A stretch of 64,000 bases of DNA from Reyranella humidisoli (GCF_019039055.1 NZ_JAHOPB010000001.1:1674001-1738000); one strand, 5' to 3'; positions 42,133 through 50,906 are shown, counted from the first letter of the stretch. The notes: generated by a model from the letters alone, not told the origin. Program-made: numbers and translations.

Positions 42133-43818
42133 CTAACCCGGCAACACGAACCTCACTCCCGCGCGCGCCAGCCCACCGCCCAGCGCTGCCGCCGTGCCAT
42201 CCGCGCGCCAGCAGGCGGCGCCGGTCATCGTGCCGTCGTCGTGGAACTGGATGGCGTTCATGCCGCCGGCCACAGTCGGCATGATCTTGAGCGTGTGGCC
42301 GCGGGCTTCGAGGCCTTGGCGTACCGGGGCGGGGATGCCGTGCTCGACTTCCAGGACGGGACCCTCGGTCCAGATGCGCGGCGCCTCGACGGCTTCCTGC
42401 AAGGTCATGCCGTGGTCGATCAGGTTGAGCAGGGCCTGCAGCGCCGAGGGGAAGATCTTGCGGCCGCCGGGCAGGCCCAGCGCATAGCGCACCTTGCCGT
42501 CCCGCAGCGCCATCATCGGCGACATCGAGGTCGTCACGCGCTTGCCCGGCGCGATCGACAGGGTGTTGCCGCGGCGCGGGTCGTAGTTGTTCATGTAGTT
42601 GTTGGGGATCATGCCGGTGCCCGGCACGATGAAGCGCGCGCCGAACAGGCTGTTGATGGTCTGCGTCGTGCTGACCACGTTGCCCTTGCCGTCGGCCACG
42701 GTGAGATGGGTCGTGTCCTGGCCTTCTGCCGCCTGCAGCCCGCCGGTCCAATTCGTGGCGCGGGCGATGTCTAAAAGCTTGCGGCGCTGGTCGGCATAGT
42801 CGCGGCTCACGATGCGCTCGACCGGCACCTTCACGAAGTCCGGATCGCCGCTCGCCTCGGCGCGGTCGGCGAAGGCGATCTTCAGCACTTCCGCGAGCAG
42901 GTGCAGCGTGTCGACGGTGCCGAATCCCATCTTCGCGATGTCATAGGCTTCGAGGATGTTCAGCATCTGCGCGATGTGCACGCCCGAGGCGGCGGGCGGC
43001 GGCGGGCCCAGAATCTCCCAGCCGCGATAGTGGCCGCGGATCGGCGCGCGCTCTTCCACCTTGTAGCCGGTGAGGTCCTCGCGGCGCACGAAGCCGCCGG
43101 TCTTCTCCATGCACTCCACGAGCAGGTCGCCGAGCGGTCCGCCATGTAGCGCCTTCTCGCCCTGCTGCGAGACCAGGGTCAGCGCCTCGGCGTATTGCGC
43201 CTGCACCAGCCGCTCGCCCGCCTTCAGCGGCGTGCCATTGGGCAGGAGCAGCGCGGCGGCGAGCTTGTCCGTCGACAGGTCGGCGCCGGCATCCTTGATG
43301 CAGTCCGAAAGATAGGGCGTTACCGCGAAGCCGCGCGCGGCGTGGCGGATCGCGGGCTGCATCACGTCGGCCAGGCTCATCGTGCCGAAGCGCTCCAGCG
43401 CCAGGCACCAGGCGCGCAGCGCGCCCGGCGTCGCGACCGACTTCGGCCCGACCAGGTTCTCCTGGCCTTCGACGTCGTAGACTTCGGGCGCGGCGCCGGG
43501 GACCGGCTTGTACATGTCGGGATGGCCCATCTGCGGCACGGCGCTCATGCCGTCGAGGATGCGATGGCTGCCGTCGGCCAGGCGGATGTGGCAGGTCGTA
43601 CCGCCGATCAGGCCGACCATCATCGGCTCGACCACGGTCAGCGCGAACTGCATGGCGACGGCCGCATCGACCGCATTGCCGCCGGCCGCCAGCATCTCAA
43701 GCCCCGCCGCCGAGGCCAGCGGATGGTTGGAGACCGCCATGCCGCGCGGCCCGTGGGCCGGCTGCTTCTCGCAGGTGAAAGGCGTGCCGGCGCGCTCGCG
43801 CCATGTCGACTGGGTCAT
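42133..43818 (-). CDS. Gamma-glutamyltransferase family protein
   Basis: A 561-residue Ntn hydrolase of the gamma-glutamyltranspeptidase family. The large subunit begins MAVSNHPLASAAGLEMLAAG; the nucleophile Thr at the autoprocessing site is in GQDTTHLTVADGKGNVV, and the glycine-rich region LGLPGGRKIFPSALQ follows. No signal peptide is seen (start TQSTWRERAGTPFTCEKQPA), unlike secreted GGT, so it may be a cytoplasmic acylase or GGT-like hydrolase. The substrate is uncertain. Confidence 0.9.
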   Translation of the reverse strand: MTQSTWRERAGTPFTCEKQPAHGPRGMAVSNHPLASAAGLEMLAAGGNAVDAAVAMQFALTVVEPMMVGLIGGTTCHIRLADGSHRILDGMSAVPQMGHPDMYKPVPGAAPEVYDVEGQENLVGPKSVATPGALRAWCLALERFGTMSLADVMQPAIRHAARGFAVTPYLSDCIKDAGADLSTDKLAAALLLPNGTPLKAGERLVQAQYAEALTLVSQQGEKALHGGPLGDLLVECMEKTGGFVRREDLTGYKVEERAPIRGHYRGWEILGPPPPAASGVHIAQMLNILEAYDIAKMGFGTVDTLHLLAEVLKIAFADRAEASGDPDFVKVPVERIVSRDYADQRRKLLDIARATNWTGGLQAAEGQDTTHLTVADGKGNVVSTTQTINSLFGARFIVPGTGMIPNNYMNNYDPRRGNTLSIAPGKRVTTSMSPMMALRDGKVRYALGLPGGRKIFPSALQALLNLIDHGMTLQEAVEAPRIWTEGPVLEVEHGIPAPVRQGLEARGHTLKIMPTVAGGMNAIQFHDDGTMTGAACWRADGTAAALGGGLARAGVRFVLPG

Positions 43819-43876
43819 CCGTGTCCTCGCTGAATGTCGGTGAAATCTCGCATGCGGTTCAGGCGGCGGCTACCGC

Positions 43877-44135
43877 CCCGTCGTCCCGAGCGGAGCGCAG
43901 CGCAGTGTCGTTCCGATATAGATCGAGCCATCAGACCTCAATTGCTTCCCCATTCAGATGGGGAAGTGCCCCGTCATACGGGGCGATGGGGTCATGGGCA
44001 TCGCAAGGCTATGACCCCTCCGTCGGCGTAAGACGCCGCCACCTCCCCATTTGAATGGGGAGGAAAGTAATTCTGCTTCGCCCGAAAACACTCGACTGCG
44101 CCGCCCCAGGGGCGGCTTCGCTCAAGACGACGGGG
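43877..44135. repeat. Imperfect inverted repeat flanking a family A element (nested repeats)
   Basis: The 332-bp gap between the gamma-glutamyltransferase gene and a small secreted protein gene contains no gene. Its left arm CCCGTCGTCCCGAGCGGAGC (43877 on) matches in reverse the right arm GGCTTCGCTCAAGACGACGG near 44113-44133, with CGACTGCGC / GCGCAGTGTCG also facing each other. A family A copy (43945-44063) lies between the arms, as if it had inserted into an older palindrome. Confidence 0.55.
43945..44063 (+). repeat. Repeat family A, copy 5
   Basis: Same hairpin order as copy 1: CTTCCCCA..TGGGGAAG, GCCCCGT..ACGGGGC, GATGGGGTCAT..ATGACCCC enclosing a short GGCATCGCAAGG insert, GTCGGCG..CGCCGCC and CCTCCCCA..TGGGGAGG. 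The insert is a remnant of the longer module found in copies 2, 4 and 7. Confidence 0.9.
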
Positions 44136-44150
44136 ATAGGCTTGGAAGCA

Positions 44151-44603
44151 CTACTCCCCCACGCGCTGCTCGGCTTCCTCGCAACGCTGCAGCCGTTCGC
44201 ACGCGGGCTCGTCCTTGTCGCCCTTCGGGTTGAAGCATTGCGCGGCATCGGTCGAGCCGTCGGCCACGATGCTTGTCAGCTTCGCGCGGAACTCGGGCGG
44301 GCGCTCGACGTCTAAAAGGCCCTTGCGGGTCAGCTCGTTGGCGAAGCGGATCACCAGCCGCTCGCGGGCGCGCATCGCGTCGGGTGCCGAGGCCTTGGCG
44401 TCGCGGCACCATTGCATCGAAGCCGCCTTGCCGCAGCCCCAGAGCTGCATCTGGCGGAAGCGCTCGGCGAGCTGGCGGTTCACGCCGAGGCAGTAGGCGG
44501 TGTTTTCGTCCTCGGTCGTGGGCGGTTCGTCCTGTTGCGCCAGTGTCTGTGCCAGTGCCGGCAGGGCGGCGAGCACGAGCAGGAGGACGACGCCCAACCG
44601 CAT
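44151..44603 (-). CDS. Secreted hypothetical protein with six cysteines
   Basis: A 150-residue protein with a signal peptide (MRLGVVLLLVLAALPALA, cleavage near AQT). The mature region has six cysteines (YCLG, WGCG, WCRD, QCFN, ACER, RCEE), which could form three disulfides, and is mostly helical. No family is recognised. It starts 4 bp after the phytanoyl-CoA dioxygenase gene on the same strand, so it is likely co-transcribed. Confidence 0.75.
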   Translation of the reverse strand: MRLGVVLLLVLAALPALAQTLAQQDEPPTTEDENTAYCLGVNRQLAERFRQMQLWGCGKAASMQWCRDAKASAPDAMRARERLVIRFANELTRKGLLDVERPPEFRAKLTSIVADGSTDAAQCFNPKGDKDEPACERLQRCEEAEQRVGE

Positions 44604-44607
44604 CCCG

Positions 44608-45771
44608 TCAGATGAACATGTCGAGCTGATTGTAGTTCTTCAGCACCGTGTCGCGCATCGCCTCGCTCCAGCGGTTCTCGTCCTGGCGGTCGGCGAGCGG
44701 GCGATAGACGTAGCTCTTCTCGTGCGGGAAGCGCTGGCGGCGTGCGTCGATGGCCAGCAGCAGGATGCGCAGCCGTTTGTCGATGCGCTCGCCGTCGTAG
44801 GTCACGACTTCGCCGGTCAGGCGTTTGGTCGTGACGTTCAGCACCCGGCGGCGCGGAAAGAAGCCGGCATTGAGCGTGACGCGACGGTCGGGCGAGCTGT
44901 TGGCGAAGGAGCCGTGCAGCAGCTGGCGGTTGGTGACGATCGTGTCGCCGGCGCCGGCCAGCATCGGCACCGCGCCCTCGATCCGGTCCGAGCCGCTCTC
45001 GGCGACCAGCTTGCGGATGTCGGCCTTGCCGTGGCGGTGGCTGCCCGGCAGCACCCAGACGCAGTTGCCCGCGGTGCTGGGATAGAGCTGGGTCATGAAG
45101 TTGAAGCCGTGGGCGCCCATCTCCCAGTCGGCGGCGTCCCAATGCGTCGTGCCGTCCTGGTGCCAGGCGACCGAAGGGCCGAGGCCCGCTTCCTTGATGA
45201 AGGTCACCTCGTTGTAGGGCACGAAATCCTCGCCGAGGATCGCCTCGGCGGCGGCCATCAGGCCGGGATGGCCGTAGAGCCGGAACGCGGCGTTCATCAG
45301 GTAGAGGTTGCCGTCGAGCAGTTCGACGGTCCAGGCCGGCGCATCCGCAGCCAGGGTCGGCTGGCTCATCGCCACCGGATGGCGACCGTTGTTCTTCGTG
45401 GTGCCGCCGAGCGGGTCGCTCAAGGGCTTGGCCCAGCGATAGGGCGGCTTCAGCACGCCCTCACCGAACGCCGGACGCCCGTGACGGTCGAGTGTCGCGC
45501 CGGGTTCGACCGGGGCACGGTCGAGAATGGCATCGACGTCGGCGCGCAGCTCGGCCAGTTCCTCGGGCCCGGCGACGCCCTCGAAGACGTAGAAGCCGTG
45601 CGTCCAGTAGGCGTCGAGGATGTCCTGAGCGAGCCTTCCGTCGGCATCGAGCCGGATCGGCCCGCGATTGCCCAGCGCCCGTGCGCGGGCTTCACCGGCG
45701 CGGCTGTACTCGGCCATCGTGCGCGCGTGGTCCTGCGCGGTGAGGGGGGCAGCGGCTTCGGCCATCGCCAT
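44608..45771 (-). CDS. Phytanoyl-CoA dioxygenase family (PhyH) protein
   Basis: A 387-residue Fe(II)/2-oxoglutarate oxygenase. The metal triad is visible as WHQDGTTHWD (HxD) and the distal His in QLLHGSFANSS; the 2-oxoglutarate-binding Arg is likely in SPDRRVTLNAG. Such enzymes hydroxylate acyl-CoAs or secondary metabolites. ATG 45771 has a GGAGA box at 8 bp; another ATG two codons later is possible. It is the first gene of a pair with the secreted six-cysteine protein. Confidence 0.9.
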   Translation of the reverse strand: MAMAEAAAPLTAQDHARTMAEYSRAGEARARALGNRGPIRLDADGRLAQDILDAYWTHGFYVFEGVAGPEELAELRADVDAILDRAPVEPGATLDRHGRPAFGEGVLKPPYRWAKPLSDPLGGTTKNNGRHPVAMSQPTLAADAPAWTVELLDGNLYLMNAAFRLYGHPGLMAAAEAILGEDFVPYNEVTFIKEAGLGPSVAWHQDGTTHWDAADWEMGAHGFNFMTQLYPSTAGNCVWVLPGSHRHGKADIRKLVAESGSDRIEGAVPMLAGAGDTIVTNRQLLHGSFANSSPDRRVTLNAGFFPRRRVLNVTTKRLTGEVVTYDGERIDKRLRILLLAIDARRQRFPHEKSYVYRPLADRQDENRWSEAMRDTVLKNYNQLDMFI

Positions 45772-45869
45772 CGGGACGTCTCCGTTATTCTTTACGCGCC
45801 GACGATAGCGCGGGCCTTGGCCTCGGACCAACGTCCCGCAAAAATCCGCCCGCACTGCGGTAGCGCCTG

Positions 45870-45965
45870 CTTCCCCATTCAAATGGGGAAGTGCCCCGTC
45901 ATACGGGGCGATGGGGTCATGACCCCTCCGGCCCTGCGGGCCACCTCCCCATTTGAATGGGGAGG
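45870..45965 (+). repeat. Repeat family A, copy 6 (minimal form)
   Basis: A 96-bp copy with an uninterrupted GATGGGGTCATGACCCC centre. The hairpin after the centre is CCGGCCCTGCGGGCC instead of the GTCGCG type, showing that this stem can be exchanged. It lies between the PhyH gene start and the glutathione peroxidase stop. Confidence 0.9.
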
Positions 45966-45972
45966 AAGGTAA

Positions 45973-46539
45973 TCAGCCCTTCGCCGCCAGCGCCGCCTCG
46001 ATCGCGCGGTCGAGCTTCGATCCCGTGCCGCTCACGGCGGTGAACCAGTCGACGATACGGCCGTCGCGGCCGATCAGGATCTTGTGGAAGTTCCAGCTGG
46101 GCGTGCCGATCGTGCCGGTCTGCGCCGCCGCCCAGCGGTAGAGCGGATGGGCGTTGGCGCCGGACACGATCTGCTTGTCGGCCAGCGGGAAGGTGACGTC
46201 GAAGCTCGCCTCACAGAAGCGCTTGATCTCGGCGTTGCTGCCGGGCTCCTGGCTGCCGAAATCGTTCGACGGCACGCCCAGCACCACGAGGCCCTTGTCC
46301 TTGTAGCGCCGCCACAGTTCCTCCAGCCCCTTGTACTGACCGGTGAAGCCGCAGAGGGAGGCGGTGTTGACCAGCAGCACGACCTTGCCGGCATAGTCCC
46401 TGGTCGGCAGCGGGCCGCCGCCGATCGATTCGAGCGACACGCCGGCCCAGTCGACCGGCTGGCGTCCGGCCTGCGACCAGGCTGCCGCCGACAGGAGCGC
46501 GCCTGCGACCGCGAAAGCCAGCATGCGCAACACCTTCAT
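45973..46539 (-). CDS. Glutathione peroxidase family protein, exported
   Basis: A 188-residue thiol peroxidase with an N-terminal signal peptide (MKVLRMLAFAVAGALLSAAA, cleavage near WSQ), so it is periplasmic. The catalytic set is Cys in VNTASLCGFTGQYKGLEEL, Gln in FGSQEPGS and Trp-Asn in SWNFHKILI; the peroxidatic residue is Cys rather than selenocysteine. It reduces hydroperoxides with thioredoxin-like or glutathione donors. It is divergent from a membrane cyclase across a tandem-repeat region. Confidence 0.92.
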   Translation of the reverse strand: MKVLRMLAFAVAGALLSAAAWSQAGRQPVDWAGVSLESIGGGPLPTRDYAGKVVLLVNTASLCGFTGQYKGLEELWRRYKDKGLVVLGVPSNDFGSQEPGSNAEIKRFCEASFDVTFPLADKQIVSGANAHPLYRWAAAQTGTIGTPSWNFHKILIGRDGRIVDWFTAVSGTGSKLDRAIEAALAAKG

Positions 46540-46641
46540 GGATTGCCGCCTGCGCCGGTGTTCCCGACGCGATCCCGCCCGTTCGTCATCGCTGTCTCCT
46601 TGCGGCCGAGTGTATCGCACAGGACCCCGCCCGGCGTCCCG

Positions 46642-46697
46642 GTGGTGCTGTACCGGTGGCGCTGTACCAGTGGCGCCATACCGGCAGCGCTGTACCG
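46642..46697. repeat. Four tandem 14-bp repeats in a divergent promoter region
   Basis: Units GTGGTGCTGTACCG, GTGGCGCTGTACCA, GTGGCGCCATACCG and GCAGCGCTGTACCG follow head to tail with no spacer, and a decayed fifth (GCGGCACG) follows. They lie between the glutathione peroxidase start (46539) and the cyclase start (46753). They may be a multi-site operator or slipped-strand repeats. Confidence 0.8.
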
Positions 46698-46752
46698 GCG
46701 GCACGTCGCCCGCCATGCTGCCGCCCGGTGGCGTTCGTAAGAAGGGGGCGTG

Positions 46753-48141
46753 ATGGCATCGTCCGGTCCAGTCGAAATCTTCCGTAACCTGTCACTGCGG
46801 CGCGCCGCGGAAGAACGGCTCGCGTCGCCCGAGAACCCCTTCCTGCTCGAGGCGCTGCGCAAGGAGAAGCTCGAGGGCCAGCGCATCGCGGCCTGGGCGC
46901 GCACGATCGCGCTGACGGCGAGCGGCGTGCTGATCGCGTTCCAGAACGCGAGCTGGAGCATGCTCTATTTCCACGGGCTCCTGCTGGTCTTCATCGGCCT
47001 CGGCTGGGCGCAGCTGCGCTTCGCCACGGTGGGCCGCTCGCGCATCGAGCTGATGCTGATCCTGGCCGACCTCGTGCTGCTGGCGGTGGCGCTCACGGTA
47101 CCGAACCCCTTCGCGTCCGAAAGCTTCCCGACGGCGATGATCTTCCGCTTCGATACCTTTCCCTATTTCTTCATCATCCTGGCGCTCGCCACGCTCGCCT
47201 ATTCCTGGCGGACCATCCTCACCATGGGCAGCGTCGTCATCGTGATCTGGGGCGTGGCGGTACTGGGCGTGGCGCTGTTCGGCAACACGGACCCCGAACT
47301 CGGCGCCCGGGTGGCCGCCGCCTTTGCCGGCATGCCCAGCCTGCGCGGGATCGTCGACCCCAATTCCGTGGTCTGGTCGATCCGGGTGCAGGAAATGCTC
47401 CTGTTCTTCCTGGTGGCGGCGATCCTCGCGCTGCGCGGCCAGCGGTCGAACGCGCTGCTGATCCGCCAGGCCGGTATCGCCGCCGAACGCGCCAACCTCT
47501 CGCGCTATTTCCCGCCTTCGATGGTCGACGAGCTGGCCGCGGCCCGCAACGACGTGGGGGCGGTGCGCTCGCAGGACGTCGCGGTGCTGTTCGCCGACAT
47601 CGTGGGCTTCACCCAGCTCGCCGAGCGCGAGACGCCCGAGACGGTGATGCAGCTCCTGCGCCGCTGCCATGGCGTCATCGAGCACGCGATCTTTTCCAAC
47701 GGTGGCACCCTGGACAAATACCTGGGCGACGGGGTGATGGCGACCTTCGGCACGCCACGCATCTCGCCCACCGATTGCGCCAACGCGCTGGCCGCCGCCC
47801 GCGACATCGTCCAGGGCATGGCCGCCGCCAACACCGAGCTGGCGGCCGCCGGCCTGCCGACGCTCAGCATCTCGGTCGGCGTCCATTTCGGGCCGGCGAT
47901 CCTGGGCAACATCGGCACGGAGCGGCGGCTCGAATTCGCGACGCTGGGCGACACGGTGAACGTGGCGAGCCGGCTGGAAGCCGCGACCCGCGCGCTCGGC
48001 TGCCGCATCGTCGCCAGCGACGCGGTGGTGTCGCGGGTCGGCGAAGCCGGCGGCGGCAACGGCGTGCCCGACGGCTTCCGCCGCGTCCCGGCGCTCGCCC
48101 TGCGCGGGCGGGAAGCGCCGATCGACGTCTGGGTGGCCTGA
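46753..48141 (+). CDS. Membrane-anchored class III adenylate/guanylate cyclase
   Basis: A 462-residue protein. The N-terminal half has about six hydrophobic helices (residues 45-225). A linker then leads to a class III nucleotidyl cyclase domain: VAVLFADIVGFTQLAE (metal Asp), GGTLDKYLGDGVMATFG (second metal Asp and substrate site), and LGDTVNVASRLEAATR (transition-state residues). It would make cAMP or cGMP in response to a membrane signal. ATG at 46753 has an AGGGGG box; a GTG one codon earlier is possible. The 3' end is 4 bp from the convergent RraA-like gene. Confidence 0.92.
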   Translation: MASSGPVEIFRNLSLRRAAEERLASPENPFLLEALRKEKLEGQRIAAWARTIALTASGVLIAFQNASWSMLYFHGLLLVFIGLGWAQLRFATVGRSRIELMLILADLVLLAVALTVPNPFASESFPTAMIFRFDTFPYFFIILALATLAYSWRTILTMGSVVIVIWGVAVLGVALFGNTDPELGARVAAAFAGMPSLRGIVDPNSVVWSIRVQEMLLFFLVAAILALRGQRSNALLIRQAGIAAERANLSRYFPPSMVDELAAARNDVGAVRSQDVAVLFADIVGFTQLAERETPETVMQLLRRCHGVIEHAIFSNGGTLDKYLGDGVMATFGTPRISPTDCANALAAARDIVQGMAAANTELAAAGLPTLSISVGVHFGPAILGNIGTERRLEFATLGDTVNVASRLEAATRALGCRIVASDAVVSRVGEAGGGNGVPDGFRRVPALALRGREAPIDVWVA

Positions 48142-48145
48142 GCGG

Positions 48146-48859
48146 CTACTTCTTCGTGGCGGCGTAGCGCGCCTTGGCTTCGTCGTTCGGCGGATAGAGG
48201 CCGGGCAGGGCCACGCCGCGCTCGACTTCCGACATGATCCAGCCTTCGAGCCGCTCCTGCTCGGTGCCTTCCTGGGCGACGGCCTCGACCAGCGCCTGGG
48301 GGATCAGCACCGCGCCGTCGTCGTCGACCACGACCACGTCGTCGGGGAACACCGCCACGCCGCCGCAGCCGATCGGCTCCTGCCAGCTCACGAAGGTGAG
48401 GCCGGCGACCGAGGGCGGCGCCGCGGCGCCCTGGCACCAGACCGGCAGGCCGGTGCCCAGCACGCCCGCGATATCGCGCACCACGCCGTCGGTGATCAGG
48501 CCGGCGACGTTCTTCTTGACCATGCGCGCGCACAATATGTCGCCGAAGATGCCGGCGTCGGTGACGCCCATCGCGTCGGCCACGACGATCGCACCCTCGG
48601 GCATCGCCTCGATGGCGGCGCGGGTCGAGATCGGCGACGACCAGCTGGCCGGCGTGGCGAGATCCTCGCGGGCCGGCACGAAGCGCAGGGTGAAGGCGCG
48701 TCCCACCAGGCGTCCCTGGCCCGGCTTGATCGGCCGCGTGCCGCGCATCCAGACGTTGCGCAGGCCCTTCTTCAGCAGGATCGTCGTGATGCTGGCCGTG
48801 GTGATCTTCGACAGCGTGTCCTTGAGGTCTTTCGAAAGCGGGGTCGGGGGCGTCGGCAC
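48146..48859 (-). CDS. RraA-like family protein
   Basis: A 237-residue RraA-fold protein. Typical segments are VVADAMGVTDAGIFGDILCA and AGLITDGVVRDIAGVLGTGL (the GxxxDxxxR region with metal/substrate residues). Family members are aldolases of 4-hydroxy-4-methyl-2-oxoglutarate, oxaloacetate decarboxylases or RNase E regulators. In this catabolic setting an aldolase/decarboxylase role is more likely. GTG at 48859 has a GGAGA box at 5 bp; the long in-frame extension upstream is antisense to the deacylase. Confidence 0.88.
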   Translation of the reverse strand: MPTPPTPLSKDLKDTLSKITTASITTILLKKGLRNVWMRGTRPIKPGQGRLVGRAFTLRFVPAREDLATPASWSSPISTRAAIEAMPEGAIVVADAMGVTDAGIFGDILCARMVKKNVAGLITDGVVRDIAGVLGTGLPVWCQGAAAPPSVAGLTFVSWQEPIGCGGVAVFPDDVVVVDDDGAVLIPQALVEAVAQEGTEQERLEGWIMSEVERGVALPGLYPPNDEAKARYAATKK

Positions 48860-48940
48860 GGTGTCTCCGTTTCTCTGGAATTCGGGGTCAGGCGGAGAAT
48901 AGGCGACGGGCCGACCCGACGCCACACGAAGACGTTCAAG

Positions 48941-49013
48941 GGAGCGCGCCACTCCAGTGGCGCTCATGTCATTCTGCCGATGCAGTATGAGCGCCACTGG
49001 AGTGGCGCGCTCC
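48941..49013. repeat. Repeat family C, copy 2 (perfect inverted repeat)
   Basis: GGAGCGCGCCACTCCAGTGG followed by CGCTCAT, and its exact complement ATGAGCGCCACTGG plus AGTGGCGCGCTCC, pair around a 19-nt centre. It lies between the D-aminoacylase stop and the RraA gene. The arms are better preserved than in copy 1 at 29514. Confidence 0.9.
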
Positions 49014-49020
49014 AATGAGC

Positions 49021-50694
49021 TTAACCTCTTAGAACCTTGCCCGCCTTCGCGTCGGTCAAGCGTCCCTGTTCCCAGGTGAGGGCGCCGTTGACCACCGTGT
49101 ATTCGACGCCGCGCGAGGGCATGACGATGCGTTTGGCGCCGCCGGGGAGATCGTGGCGGCGTTCGCCGTGGTTGCTGGAGCCGATGGCGGCGGGATCGAA
49201 GATCGCCACGTCGGCGGGGGCGCCTTTCCGCAGGCGGCCGCGGTCCTTGAGGCCGAACAGGTCGGCGGGATCGGAGGTGAGCTTGCGCACGCCTTCCTCC
49301 AGCGTGATCGCCTGCTTCTCGCGCACCCAGGTGCCCAGCAGGTAGGTCGGGTAGCCGGCGTCGCACAGCATGTCGACATGCGCGCCGCCGTCGCCCAGCG
49401 CCATCAGGATGGCGGGGTTGTTCAGCAGCTCGCGCATGCGGTCCTCGCGCGTGTTCCACGAGGAGATGGTGAGCTCGGTGTCGAGATCGTCGGCCAGCAC
49501 CGTGTCGAGGAAGGCGTCGACGCTGTCCTTACCCTGCTCCTGCGCGATCTGGGCGATCGACTTGCGCTCCAGATGCTTCAGCGCCGGATTGCGCACGTCA
49601 TGGACGACGACGCGGCGCCAGTCGCTGAAGCCGGTCGGGTTTTTCAGGTCGGCCTTGAACTGGGCGCGGAAGGCCGGATCGGCATAGACCTTTTTCTGCG
49701 CTTCCTTCGAGGTGTCGGCGAACACCCGCTTCCAGGCCGGGAAGGCGGCGAAGGCGAAGGGATTGTCCATGTTGCATTCGCGCGTCAGCGGCAGCGGCGA
49801 GGTCTGCGGCCGCGCGCCCTTGGCGATCTGCGGCGCCGCGCGGCGCAGCGTGTCGCGCACCGCCTCGGGAATGTCGTCGCGGTCGAACAGGGCGATGAAG
49901 GTCACCGGCCGGCTGCTTTCCGTTAACAGGAAGTCCAGCAGCTCGCACTGGTCCTCTTCCAGCACGCCGACCTGGCGCGTCAGCGCGATCTCGATGGTGC
50001 CCCGGCCGCGCTTCTTCAGCTGGTTGGCGTAGGCCTTCATCTCCTCGCGGCTGGCGTTGCGGCAGGCCAGCGGCTTGCCCTCGAAGCCCATATGCTGGTT
50101 GAGCGTGGTCGAGGAGAAGCCCAGCGCGCCGGCGTCCATCGCCTCGCCGATCAGACGGGCGATCTCGTGCGTCTCCTCCGGCGTGGCGGCGCGGTCCATC
50201 GAGGCCTCGCCCATCACGTAGTGGCGGAACGGCGTCAGCGGCGCGATGAAGGCGAGGTTGAGCGACGGCTTGCGTGCCGCGGCGGCGTCCATGAACTCGG
50301 GGAAGGTTTCCCAATCCCAGGTGATGCCCTTGTTCAGCACGTCGAAGGGAATGCCCTCGACGTTCACGAGATCCTTCATGGCGATCTCGCGCGTCTCGGG
50401 CTTGCAGGGCGCGATGCCGACGCCGCAATTGCCCATCACCACCGAGGTGACGCCATGCCACGACGAGGGCGTCACCGCGCCGTCCCAGCAGATCTGCGCG
50501 TCGTAATGCGTGTGCGGGTCGACGAAGCCCGGCGCGACGACGAGGCCGTGCGCGTCAATGGTGCGCTTGGCGCCCTCCGTCACCTTGCCGATCTCGGCCA
50601 CCTTGCCGTCCACGATCGCGACATCGGCCTGGTAGCGCGCGGCGCCGGTGCCATCGACCACGGTGCCGTTCTTGATCACGAGGTCGTAGCTCAT
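49021..50694 (-). CDS. N-acyl-D-amino-acid deacylase family amidohydrolase
   Basis: A 557-residue metal-dependent amidohydrolase of the D-aminoacylase group. HTHYDAQICWDG supplies the HxH ligands, VVMGNCGVGIAPCKP the metal-bridging Cys region, and GDGGAHVDMLCDAGYPTYLL the catalytic Asp. It would release D-amino acids from N-acyl derivatives, or act on related cyclic amides. ATG 50694 is preceded by GGGAGG. It is a monocistronic gene, with repeat elements on both sides. Confidence 0.9.
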   Translation of the reverse strand: MSYDLVIKNGTVVDGTGAARYQADVAIVDGKVAEIGKVTEGAKRTIDAHGLVVAPGFVDPHTHYDAQICWDGAVTPSSWHGVTSVVMGNCGVGIAPCKPETREIAMKDLVNVEGIPFDVLNKGITWDWETFPEFMDAAAARKPSLNLAFIAPLTPFRHYVMGEASMDRAATPEETHEIARLIGEAMDAGALGFSSTTLNQHMGFEGKPLACRNASREEMKAYANQLKKRGRGTIEIALTRQVGVLEEDQCELLDFLLTESSRPVTFIALFDRDDIPEAVRDTLRRAAPQIAKGARPQTSPLPLTRECNMDNPFAFAAFPAWKRVFADTSKEAQKKVYADPAFRAQFKADLKNPTGFSDWRRVVVHDVRNPALKHLERKSIAQIAQEQGKDSVDAFLDTVLADDLDTELTISSWNTREDRMRELLNNPAILMALGDGGAHVDMLCDAGYPTYLLGTWVREKQAITLEEGVRKLTSDPADLFGLKDRGRLRKGAPADVAIFDPAAIGSSNHGERRHDLPGGAKRIVMPSRGVEYTVVNGALTWEQGRLTDAKAGKVLRG

Positions 50695-50798
50695 TGTGCG
50701 TTTCCTCCCAGAAACTTCTGGCGGAAACGCTACCACCGGTGGCCGCCCGCGCCACTCCCCCGAGCCGCAGAGCGCATTCACGCACGCTCCTCATGTTC

Positions 50799-50894
50799 CT
50801 CGCCCCCGCGAGGGGGAGAGGCTAGGTGAGGGGGCGGGTCGAAGCGTCGGTGCGCAACCCCCTCACCCAACCTCTCCCCCGAGTGGGGGAGAGG
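50799..50894. repeat. Repeat family D (GC-rich palindromic element)
   Basis: Left half: CCTCGCCCCCGCGAGGGGGA, then GAGGCTAGGTGAGGGGGCG. Right half: CCCCCTCACCCAACCTCTCC, then CCCGAGTGGGGGAGAGG. Each half is a hairpin and the two halves also pair with each other. This type is widespread between genes in high-GC proteobacteria. It lies between the SRPBCC stop and the deacylase start. Confidence 0.85.
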
Positions 50895-50906
50895 AGCTCG
50901 AAGGGT

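Noticed and set aside
48860-49459. Upstream extension of the RraA frame
   Set aside because: It runs antisense-frame through the deacylase gene and repeat C; the GTG at 48859 with a GGAGA box fits RraA homology.
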